Shown here in pieces: positions 1-9,091 of a DNA stretch of 64,000 bases. The translations under genes were made by a program, and so were the position numbers. How positions within the stretch are numbered: position 1 is the stretch's first letter; each line of letters starts with the position of its first letter. Under the pieces are notes generated by a model. That model searched no databases and was not told where the DNA came from. It saw nothing but the letters and a program-made list of their open reading frames with translations. The DNA is from Agarophyton chilense (Eukaryota; Rhodophyta; Florideophyceae; Gracilariales; Gracilariaceae): NCBI GenBank assembly GCA_030374765.1, contig JARGXX010000022.1:558001-622000 (forward strand), in the 5' to 3' direction.

Positions 1-870
1 TTCGCGACGCCATTCGCCAGACGAACGCGATATTTGTCGAAGAGCTTCTCTTCTGGCTGGAGGAAGAAACTTCCTCCATCGGCGCACCTCGCCAAGACGA
101 TGGTTTCAGAGCTAGGAGAAAGGGCTATCTTCCGTGCAACGTGAATACGTCTGCAATGGTAGAAGGGGTCCTTCTTTAGCTTCTTTCCCTCAGCCTTCGG
201 TGGCGTGTGACGCCAATCAGATGTCGGTCGTCGGTATATCGGAACAGATGAGTAGTTACTCATATATAGGGTCCCCCTCTTAGGGTGGATAGCGTCAACA
301 TGCTTATCGATGAAATCACATCCTAGGATCACGTCTGTACTCAGACGTTCGGCGACCAGGAATGGCACGCGTGCCAGATAATCCGCGATGCGGACGGTTA
401 GAACGGTGGTGCCGCGTATTTTGAGGGCATGCCCTCCTGCGTCGTTAAGTCCGAGGGTCTTCTGAGCGGGTGCCAATGGGGTTATCCTCAACCCCGGAAC
501 TGCATCCTGGTGGATGAGGTTAGGAGCGGCCCCTGTATCCAATACGGATAAAACCTCCATGGCATCGTCTTTGGTAAAGCCCACACGGGCTACAACTTTG
601 TAGTTGAAGCGTCCTATTTTGAGGACGGGGTCCTGTTGCGGCGTAACAACTTCCGCACACTTGTCTAATAGACACTTGGCAACGATTTCGTCACCTTCGT
701 CTCTGATATCCGGAGTCTTAGAAGAGGAGACTTGGGCCTCTAAGTCCGGGGGACGTTTCCCTCAGCTTGGGGCTCCGCGTTGTACTTGCGAAGGACCTGG
801 GGTTGCGCGGACACCGCGCTAGGTCGTAGGGCCTGGTATCCTCTTCGTGGAGGCGTGAGTCCTGCAACGA
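1..870 (-). pseudogene. Element A pol start (aspartic protease)
   Basis: Downstream of gag on the minus strand the frame encodes a retropepsin-type protease, with V-L-D-T-G-A-A-P-N-L at about 520-550 and an I-L-G-C-D-F motif further on. Both match the protease of element C. Reverse transcriptase and integrase would lie beyond the left edge. No statement about its integrity is possible from this part. Confidence 0.75.
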
Positions 871-871
871 A

Positions 872-2879
872 TTACACCATCGCCGGCATCCTTGCCGCTA
901 TCTCTGGAGAGGCCTCCATTATACGCTGTCGAGCCTGCGCTCGCATGGCCGGAGTGATCCACTCGCAATCAGCGACCACGTGGTCGGAATTGGCGCATAA
1001 GTAACAGGCTCCGTAAGCTTCGCGTCGCGTTGCATGCTGGCTCCGCTGGAGCCTTCGATCAACCCACCCAACGCGCTTGGGCTGCGCCCACTCCTCCATA
1101 CGGGTGTTATAGTTTGACACTACCGGAAGCGCGGGGTCACTCTGTCCCAACAGGTCAGATTGCAGAAGGGTTTCCGCCTCTGTTGTGCTACAGCTGTAGC
1201 TTGGGTCCGTAGGCGGACCCTCTACATCGGTGCCGATATGCAGTATGGCGTCGTCGCCAAGATTACGGCCTGTCAGAGCCGTATCGGTGGAAAGGGTCGT
1301 ACCCTCCGGTGACATCACCGGTGCCTTAGCCTGATACGGCTTAACATTCAACGGATGCCTGAGCGGTCGCGTCAACCGTGACGTATGTCCATGAGACATA
1401 GCCAGTTCAACCACAGCGTCCAAGGTCGTAAATCGATCGCGGTGGAGCTGGCGGTCTCGTGTCACACACGAAACGACGCTGGGCAAGAGCCCTTCGATAA
1501 AGGAAGCAATTTGCTCTTCCTGTGAATAAACCCCACCAAGTCTCGAGAACTTCAGGCGGACACGCTGTCCGAAAGACTGCTCAGTCTCACCAGCCCTCTG
1601 GCGTAGTAATCGGAGATCACGTACTAGATCCTGGATATACTCATCCTTCGCGTAGCTGCGTAGCAGCCATTGGATAGCCTCAGGCCATGACTTGATTCCC
1701 GTGGAGGAATCGTCAATCGCGTCCACGTGCAAAGCACTGTCGTACGCTATACGGGCATTACCCGTCAGGAAGTACGGGAGTACTAACTTTGCCATACCTT
1801 CGGATATTCCGTTGTTATTGGCCTCGCGTTTGAACGCCGCTAAAAAGGTCAGGACTGACATAGGATCTTCTCCGTCGAACCGACGGTTCGCCATGGTGGT
1901 ATTGAACCGCTTGACCATAGAAGCGACACATCGCTTAACTTTCGAGCTCTCGCTTGTTGCTCGATTATCTAACCGATATGTCTTGTACGACAAGACTTTC
2001 TTGAAGCGGCTATTAGCAGGGTTAATCTCTGCGAGATTATGCTTCCGCAAGTCCGCACCGGACTCTGAGCTCGAGGATGATATCATCCGTTGACGAAGAT
2101 TCCGAACCGGATTTGCGCTTCACCTTAGAGCGTTTGCGCTCCTGCTTGGCTCTGGAAGCCCTGGGCTTGTGTGAGGGAACCTCACCTTCTGATGGAGAAG
2201 TACCATGCTTCATAAGGAATTCCAACTGGCCTTGCAGGGCAGCTCGTTGGAACTCTAGGTCCTCGACCTTCTTGTCCAGGTTGACAATTCGAGTCTCCAG
2301 GCCCTGGAGCTCCTGTCCATCAGAAGTGACACCTCCTCGTTGTGTGGCATGCAACACCTGGCGGGGGATCTCGACCGCAAGAAAAGATTGAAGGCGTTGT
2401 TGCAGCGCAGCTTGCACTTCACCTACAACCGTTACAGTTAGTTCGGAGAGTCGAGCTTCGAGGGATTCCCTCCAACTCCGCTCAGCCTCGTTAACCTGCT
2501 GGGTCACGAGCCTGGGCCCGAGGTCTACGACCTCAGCAACGACGAGCTGTCGGACTTGCACCGGTACTACGTCCATTGGAAGTCTTGGGGATGGAGTTTC
2601 ATCCACGTTGATGGGAATTCCTCCCGTGGGTGGGGCATGAAGACCTTTTTCAGGGGGAAACACCTTACTGGGACGAACAGTATCAGTCGTCGTAGACTGT
2701 TTCGCTGGGGGGTCCAGCCTCGGTAAGGGAAGGGGAGTGAACTCCACCCTAGGCGAGGTAGCAAGAGCTACCGATGGTGTGTTCACTGGCACACTAGGAC
2801 CCGCAGGTCCGGAGGAAGAAGGTTCTTCCACGACTGGGGAGGGTGAGGAGGCTGCATCTCTCGCAGTCGCTGACTGCAC
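872..2879 (-). pseudogene. Element A gag region
   Basis: Two overlapping minus-strand frames (2037-2879 and 872-2086) encode a gag polyprotein relic. The first has a proline-rich start, a coiled-coil-like middle and a lysine/arginine-rich tail. The second has the capsid-type core shared with elements C and F. Near its end, about 965-1006, is a CCHC zinc knuckle (C-x2-C-x4-H-x4-C) typical of nucleocapsid. In a living element this would coat the RNA and assemble particles. Fossil; broken. Confidence 0.8.
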
Positions 2880-3138
2880 CTCCCCGGGCGTCGGGCCATG
2901 GGCTAACTGGGCAACTCGGAAAAGTTTCGGGGGTTTGCTTCCGCTGAGTGCTGAGGCGTTGTTCTATGTAGAACTAGCCTCTCGACCACTGACCGAAACG
3001 GACTGATTGTCGTTCGAAGTCGAACGCCTGAAGGAAGCACCTGATCGGGTGCTCATGACTGGGTCCGGGTGACGACCTGGGCAAAAAGACGAGTATCTCC
3101 TTGAATTTGAAGAAGTGAGACTGCGTAGTCTCTTGTGT

Positions 3139-3156
3139 TTCTAAGTCGGGAGACCA
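3139..3156 (-). other. Primer-binding site of element A
   Basis: The plus strand reads TTCTAAGTCGGGAGACCA. On the minus strand this begins TGG and is complementary to a tRNA 3' end with CCA. It sits 4 bp from the candidate LTR start TGTAACGC. The same 18-mer occurs beside LTRs of elements C (15863-15880) and F (27085-27102). Confidence 0.75.
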
Positions 3157-3160
3157 GAAA

Positions 3161-4112
3161 TGTAACGCAATGCGCTACTCGGGAGACCAGCCGCGGGCGG
3201 CGAGAGCTACACACGGGCAGAGCCTGGAAAGCCGGGGTCGGCTATCTGGCCCTAGAGTCCGCAACGACTCAAGAGAGGCGTCGTCTCACAGGCGGGGAGT
3301 GTCGTCTAGAAACAGACTCCTATCGTTCCACAGGAGCTCTTGGCGTCCGGAAGACGTGCTCGGAGTGGTGTCGATCCGACACGAACCGAAGTGATCGGCC
3401 TGGATATACGCCGCGTATGACGAGTAGCCGGGGCGAGCCCCGGGATTGTACCAGAGCCCGGACGAGCGCCACGACCCTAACGTTGGCAACGACGCACCAA
3501 CCACTTCACCCAACGGGTGGCGATAACAAAGCAGGGCAAGCCCTGAGATTGTACCAGCTCTCAGACGAGAGCGTCCGCTTGGCTATGCCGACTGGCGCCA
3601 CAAAGTGGTAATCACTCACACCCAACGGGTGACGATAACAAAGCAGGGCAAGCCCTGGGATTGAACCAGCGCCCAGACGAATGCGCCTGCCTGGCTTTAC
3701 CAGCTGCACCTGGAAGTGATACTCACTTATCCGAGGCTCCCGATCCACACCTCGGTATCCAACGGATACGGGTCTACAATCTGCTCGGGCAGTAGAACTG
3801 CCAGCGGTCCAATAGACCGAGCGAAAGTGCAATGCGCCACGCGGCGACCGATGGCCGTGAGGGCAAAAACTGGACGGGGAATTCTCGATAGGCTAAAACG
3901 CGAGAGATACCTCTGCAGCAGTTGATCAGACTGCTGCCTGTCTTGTCGGCGTCGACTGGGAACGAAGGTCTTATAACCCTATAGTCTCAAGACACGAACT
4001 AGTAGTTCGGAGGCGTCTCTCCCGTCTTCGACTTTACTTTGGTCTAGCCCCCGGCGACCCCGCGCTCAAGTACCCCCGGCCGCTTAGCAGTTAGCCATTA
4101 CGATAGATTACA
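3161..4112 (-). repeat. Candidate 5' LTR of element A
   Basis: The repeat starts TGTAA next to the primer-binding site and could end at TTACA (4108-4112), giving a five-base inverted end. The partner LTR is outside the window, so the outer boundary is a guess. It contains an internal tandem repeat (about 3400-3730). Confidence 0.5.
3400..3730. repeat. Imperfect tandem repeat inside LTR of element A
   Basis: Two clear units of about 110 bp start near 3509 and 3617. Both read CACCCAACGGGTG, then cgataacaaagcagggcaag, then a variant of 'ccctgagattgtaccagc'. A third, more diverged unit lies just to the left (about 3420-3508). Such repeats in an LTR are often U3 enhancer-type repeats; that role is inference. 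Confidence 0.7.
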
Positions 4113-4272
4113 AGTAATAAATACAATTAAAAATTAAAAGGCAGCAGTGCAGAGCACTGTATGGTGCCAACCACACGAACTAGCTGCCGGCCATTGCCAC
4201 ACGTATGACACCTGGCGCCATGCACGGTATTCCATCCTGGCAGTGTGCCAGCTATTACGGCGTCGTCACTGC

Positions 4273-5313
4273 TTAGTGTAAGGAGGTCGGAGGAGGGTGG
4301 CTACTTGTCCTCAATAAGGGCCCGGCGCGTTGCGTCACACTGTCCTTTGGTGGCCGGTACCGGTAAACCAATTCTCCTTTCCCAAAGGTAGGTGTTTTCA
4401 AGACGGCTTGGTCGAAATTGACCTTGTAGCGCCGTTGAGCTTTGGTCAGTAAAGCTCTAGCCGATTGGATAATGCGTTCGATGCGTCGGCGCGAGTAGCG
4501 ATCCGCCTGGACAGGAGTCATTCCTTCGCTTTTGTAATGGGGTTGGATAGGCTCCTGAAGGTCAACAGCTATCGGCGGTGGGGATCTCGTTAGCGTGAAA
4601 TCTAAAGGTGTTGTCCCCGTGGAAGCGTGCACTTGCGTGTGTTAGGCATAAACCAGTGGCTCAACATAATCTTCCCAGTCCAATTGGTGCTCCGATACGT
4701 AGTGTGCCAATCGGCCCAGAAGGGTGCGTTGGAAGCGTTCGGCTTGGTCATTGGTTTGCAGGTGTTACGCCGTGGTGGTCACATGTTTGATACCTAAGGT
4801 ATCACAAACGTGTGAGAAGAATTCGGATACAAATTGGCTGCCATCGTCCGTAAAGAGGTAGAGTGGCATGCCATATGGATGTACCCAGTGGAACAAGAAG
4901 GCCGTGGCGACATCCGTGGCGGTTTTTTTCGCTAGGGGTAGGGCTTGGGTAGGTTTGATAAACGTATCGGTTATTATAAAGACAAACCGTTTCCCATGGA
5001 ATGACTTAGGCAAAGGCCCAAGTATATCCATTGCGACAAATTCCATTGGACCTGCGGCGTGGAAGAGCTTCAGTTTGGCCTGATGGTTGGCGCAAGACCC
5101 TCGGATCTGTGCACACGATGAACAGTTCCGTGCGGTTTGCCATACGTCCTGCGCCTTTAGTGGCCAGTAGAAGAACTTCCTTAGGGTCGGTTCATTCGTC
5201 GGCCTCCAAGATGACCGGCCAAGCGAGGGAAATGGGCGAGGTATAGGAATCGCGCCCTTAGTGAACTTGGTACTACCCGTTGAAGTGCGCCATCTAGTGG
5301 TGAGCGGCGACAC
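4273..5313 (-). pseudogene. Element B integrase relic
   Basis: Two minus-strand frames (4765-5313 and 4273-4632) carry a zinc-binding CxxC (CSSCAQIRG), an integrase core start (FVAMDILGPL) and the second catalytic region (LFTDDGSQF), followed by the post-core region. Element C inserted just upstream (TSD 5425-5429), between RNase H and integrase. Fossil; broken. Confidence 0.8.
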
Positions 5314-5424
5314 AGTAGTCCAAATCAGTCATATTCAAATCGGCATCCAGGGTTTCCTACCGATTGTGCTGTTTCCTTGCAGTATTCGTCTTCGACTTGC
5401 GCCTGTAGGGGTTACTCAATACTT

Positions 5425-5429
5425 ATAGG
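5425..5429. repeat. Target-site duplication of element C (left copy)
   Basis: ATAGG directly precedes the TGTAGAGC start of the left LTR and recurs at 16800-16804 directly after CTCTACA of the right LTR. Five bases is the usual Ty3/Gypsy duplication length. Confidence 0.95.
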
Positions 5430-6346
5430 TGTAGAGCAAAACCCGGCGACGGGAAGTGCTCTCAAGGTGTTCGAAGCCTTGCTCCCTGGGGGAGGCAGAC
5501 TCAGAGACAGAGCCCTCCGTTCCACCCGTAGTGTGGGGTGTAACTCCCACGGGGGATTCCGGCAGTACCGACGGAAGTGAGGGGTAGAAACCGTTGGATT
5601 GGGAATGGGTATGGGTATCCCAAAGAATGGGGGAAAATCCGGCGAAGAGGAAAAACGGGGCGAGGGTCGGGCACTAACAGGCACCGGACCCGAGAACCAA
5701 AAAAGGGGCGAAACAACAAAAGAAACCCAATACAGGGGCGAAAACCTGTCCTCGAAAGGAAACACAAAAAGCACGCAACAAGTAAGCAGAACCCTCTCGG
5801 GGTATCGTGCACGCAGGTCGTCTGAGCGGTCCCAAGGGGGTGGTTGCACGGAACCCAAACGTGGGCACTCTCCAAGTGGAGTCGTGTCCCTACGCAGGCG
5901 TTGCTAACCAGAGCCCGTTCCGGGTTGTAAGGCCGAAACGATGGCGACGAAGAATCTCTAAAGGTATCGAAGACCAACCTTGGTTCCCCTTTTACTCTGA
6001 GCTTCCGACTGTCAGATCTCGTCTCCCTAAGTAGGGCCCACTAACTAAACTCTACAGTAGTGCACACCTGCTCAGGGCCATACACGTGGAGATCCCACTG
6101 TCAGGGCCCAAAAGTCCAACGTTCTAACAAATATCCGAAAATCGGTGCCAAAATTAAGCCACGTGTATCACGGGGCCAATCCAACCATGGTCCATCCGAA
6201 TTTTCACTTCATAGGCGAACTCTAACCAGAAAACAGTGCCACCTCAGCACACCTTAGAGGGGATCATAGTCATAACCCTCGGAGGGTTCAATCCTCATTC
6301 TATGAGTTGCATCTTCAAGTATCCCCTAACTGGGCGTTGCTCTACA
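5430..6346 (-). repeat. 3' LTR of element C
   Basis: 917 bp, starting TGTAGAGCAA and ending TTGCTCTACA, a perfect 10-bp inverted end. It is 98.6% identical by eye count to the repeat at 15883-16799. Long reading frames inside it are duplicated in the other LTR simply because the LTRs are copies; there is no sign that they are genes. Confidence 0.95.
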
Positions 6347-6360
6347 TCTCCCCCTCCTTA
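6347..6360 (-). other. Polypurine tract of element C
   Basis: Immediately inside the 3' LTR the minus strand reads TAAGGAGGGGGAGA, the position and composition expected of the plus-strand primer. A very similar tract precedes the 3' LTR of element E (32715-32724). Confidence 0.85.
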
Positions 6361-6388
6361 AGACGAGGAAGAACATTCCGAGCCGCGG

Positions 6389-7518
6389 GTGTCTCGCTTT
6401 CCGGTCACTATATATACTTCTCTCCCAATGGGGTTCTTCACCACTTCTGAGGATCGCCACGAAACCGGCATATCGGTACAACGTTCTTCTACTCCTCCGA
6501 CTTTCGGCTATAAGCAACTTCTCGCATCAGCAGTGTCAACCAGCCCTCTCAAGGGAAAGAACCCATACGTCCTCAACCCACTCTCGGGGCCATCGGCCTC
6601 CGCGCCGGCTGACAACGAAGCTCCCCAGCAGGGTGGATATTTCTCCGGTTTGGATGCGGCTCCGTCAGGTACCGAACCTTCCGCCTCGGCGAGCAACCGA
6701 CATCCTCAGGAGGATTTGGACATTAACGCGGTGGCGTGGAACTCCGCTCATGCGATGCCCTTGGTAGCAAACTCCAGAGGTTGGATCTCAAACGAATCCT
6801 TTCGAAGGTTGAGTCCCCTTACCGATCCGGTGATATATTCCCGTACCTTCAACGGCAGTTTACCCAGTATGGGTTTGATCGACGCGTGCGCTTCGAGCGC
6901 CGCTCGCGCTCCCGTTTCGGGTTCCTTGTCCCGTATCCTCACGTGGAACTGGGGCGTATCCGTAACACGGCGAAGGTTGGGCGATTCGTGCCCCTTCCAG
7001 CTTGGTGGAGTAAGGTCGAGGTCCCTCGAGGGTGCTTTGCTGAACTGCCCCCATGCATCTACTATATCGGGTCTCGTTTGATGCACGACCCGAACTCGGG
7101 ATACTGGGCCCTCGTTGCAGCCGAGTGGGCAGCCCGCGTAGCGGCGCACCTCCTCTGGGATGCTCATGACCATTTCCGTATCTGGTATATTCCTCCGATG
7201 CTACGGACCATCATGCGTCAGATCGACCTTGTCCCAGCGTTGGATTCGGCCAGCAGCGTGCAGGACCTGTATCCAATCTTGGACGTGATCGACAACACCC
7301 AATGGGATCAAGTTCCAGTGGAAAATCAGCCCGCAGGGGAAGGATCCGCGCGAGACAAGTCTCCTGGCCGGTACGATCCGGGCTCCGGTAACTGGGTCTA
7401 TTACAATCCCTTCGAAGGGGTTCGCATCAGCGCGGCGCAAGCACGGGCGCTGATTGACTCGCCTCGACCGATGCCGGTGGGACACCCGACGGGGTTCATT
7501 TATACCGACGATTACTAG
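6389..7518 (+). CDS. Antisense reading frames of element C (conserved cassette, part 1)
   Basis: Two overlapping plus-strand frames, 6389-7081 and 6736-7518 (260 codons), run opposite to gag-pol between the chromodomain frame and the 3' LTR. The predicted protein matches the antisense frames of element E in several blocks. Both have a PP-x4-GS-like block, a W-x(2)-V-x-A-x-WA-x(2)-V run, then I-R-Q-I-x-L and an L-(E/D)-V block before a tryptophan. I recognise no known domain. Antisense frames at this place are known in some plant Ty3/Gypsy elements such as Grande and Retand. Function unknown; it could be an accessory or regulatory protein. Confidence 0.6.
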
Positions 7519-7551
7519 TACGAGCCTCCAGTAGACCTAGAAGATCCAGCG

Positions 7552-7875
7552 TTGGATAACGACATGCCAGCTCCTAGTGGAGTACTCCCTGTGGAGCCAT
7601 CTGCACCCTTCCAACCAGTGGGAACGACCTCAGCTGCGGCGGCGAATGCATCCGGTGGCGGTCCATCTGCTCCCCCCGGGTGGGGTGCGAACACCCTTGC
7701 GCAGGCGCCGGTTGCCACTCCGCAAGCGGATAGTGTGCGACAAGGCCTCGTGAACGCAAGCATTCCGATTCTCCCGGGTATGACGGATGTGAGCCAGATG
7801 TTGGCTTTCGAATCGGCGTACCATCAGGGTCAGAATCCCAACGGTGGGGCGGGTCCCTCCTCGGGCTTTCCGTAG
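7552..7875 (+). CDS. Antisense reading frame of element C (part 2, proline/glycine/alanine-rich)
   Basis: This plus-strand frame of 107 codons starts 33 bp after the 260-codon antisense frame and follows on from it. The product is low-complexity (Pro, Gly, Ala, Ser-rich) with no recognisable domain. Element E has a similarly placed Ser/Pro-rich antisense frame (29954-30676), but I cannot align the two. It may be a disordered tail of the same antisense product or a chance frame. Confidence 0.35.
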   Translation: MDNDMPAPSGVLPVEPSAPFQPVGTTSAAAANASGGGPSAPPGWGANTLAQAPVATPQADSVRQGLVNASIPILPGMTDVSQMLAFESAYHQGQNPNGGAGPSSGFP

Positions 7876-8275
7876 TTCCGCCTTCGGGCAATTGTGGAGT
7901 CCATAGCTTGGCGAAAATAGTAAACTTCTGATATTTGCATAACTTCTTTTCTTCTTCCTTCCTGGGATCTTAACTTCCACTTCTTTTCTTCTTCCTTCTT
8001 AGGATATTCTTCATCTTCGTCTTCATCTTCTTTCCTTCCTAGGGTCCAATCTTCTTCTTAATCTTCTTCTCCACTTCGTGGGTCTTCTTTTCCTTTTTTC
8101 ATCATAAACTGTCCCGATAACCGGTGCTGTGTTCCCCGGTTAGCGGCGCTAGGCCGAGGGCCAGTAGACATTCCCTCTCAATACGTGTTCTTCGGGATAC
8201 TCTCCTCAATTCCTCTTCAGAGGTCCAACATCTTCCTCACCTCGAGGTCCCATCCACACCATTTCCCGTGGTGGC

Positions 8276-8566
8276 TTACCCGACTTGGGCACGATCCAGA
8301 CTTGGAGGCAAGGTTACCCGAGCGCGTCGGTGATAGGATAAAACCTTAGACCTCGGAAGGTGCTCAATGGGTTCGACTGTATCCTCATCAGGCGAGAATC
8401 CGTACCATCGGACTTGGTAGCGGACTTCTCTCTCGGGGGTGTAGATGTGACTCACGATGCGATCGATAACGAATTCCTGCGGGTACACTTTTCCCTGTTC
8501 GGGCTTCTCTTCCATCTTTGAACGCTCTAGTTCCCTTGAGGGTGTCAACGTAGGGTCCAGACACAC
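8276..8566 (-). CDS. Chromodomain reading frame of element C
   Basis: A 96-codon minus-strand frame lies about 525 bp beyond the pol stop. It contains a chromodomain: a start like VDRIVSHIYT, the hallmark YQVRWYGFS with W and Y cage residues, then D-T-V-E-P and LPRSKVL. In chromoviruses this domain is normally fused to the integrase C-terminus and steers insertion to marked chromatin. Here it is a separate frame, and element E shows the same separation. How it is expressed (splicing, reinitiation or a subgenomic RNA) is not visible. Confidence 0.8.
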   Translation of the reverse strand: MCLDPTLTPSRELERSKMEEKPEQGKVYPQEFVIDRIVSHIYTPEREVRYQVRWYGFSPDEDTVEPIEHLPRSKVLSYHRRARVTLPPSLDRAQVG

Positions 8567-9091
8567 CCCGGTGGGTTCTTTTCCGTGTTGCGAGCGGGTC
8601 TCAGCACTTCGTCCAAACGGCGCCGAGTGGCCTGTGGGCTACGTTGTAACTTCCGTCTACGGAGTCAAAACGGCCCAGTTTTGGGTTCTTCTTAAAGCTG
8701 AGATTTTCCCGATAACAACAGTGTTCTTAGGTTCCGTGACGGTTGAGAAACCGCGACGCGGTAGCGTCTCCAATCTCAGGGGGGTAAGACTTCAACGTCA
8801 ACCCGAGCTACGGGGACGAAGGTTGCTCCCGTGCAACGCTGCGTGCGACGGAGGCGGTTTGCGCGACGGTTGGTCGTCAGAGCCTTTTGATTGGCTCGGT
8901 GCCATTCGACGTGTGCCACACAAATGCGCGGGCGCCCCGTGTGGGGTGACCGTTCCTTGTGCGGGAAAATCTGCCTATGCGGATGTGAGGTGGCGCTTTC
9001 GACACGCGCTAGTACTCTCCTGAGCTGTCCCCGACGGGTCTCACTCATTTCTTTCCCATTCTTGAGGGTTCCAGTGTCTCCATAGGAGTTC

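Larger units (their letters stand above)
1..4112 (-). mobile_element. Element A: Ty3/Gypsy LTR retrotransposon, truncated by the window edge
   Basis: Read on the minus strand this holds, in order, a candidate 5' LTR (about 3161-4112), a primer-binding site, gag frames and the start of pol with an aspartic protease (DTGA motif around 520-550). The rest of pol and the 3' LTR lie left of the window. Domain order and sequence resemble element C, so it belongs to the same Ty3/Gypsy lineage. It is broken, with at least one break visible in gag. Its age cannot be read because only one LTR is present. The right end of the LTR is uncertain and could extend toward 4260. Confidence 0.8.

Noticed and set aside
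5412-5977. Long open frames duplicated at 15865-16430
   Set aside because: They lie wholly inside the two LTRs of element C and are identical because the LTRs are copies. No domain or start context supports a protein.
6270-6310. tRNA-like text ggttcaatcctcattc in the LTR of element C
   Set aside because: The flanking arms do not fold into a cloverleaf, and the sequence is part of the LTR in both copies.
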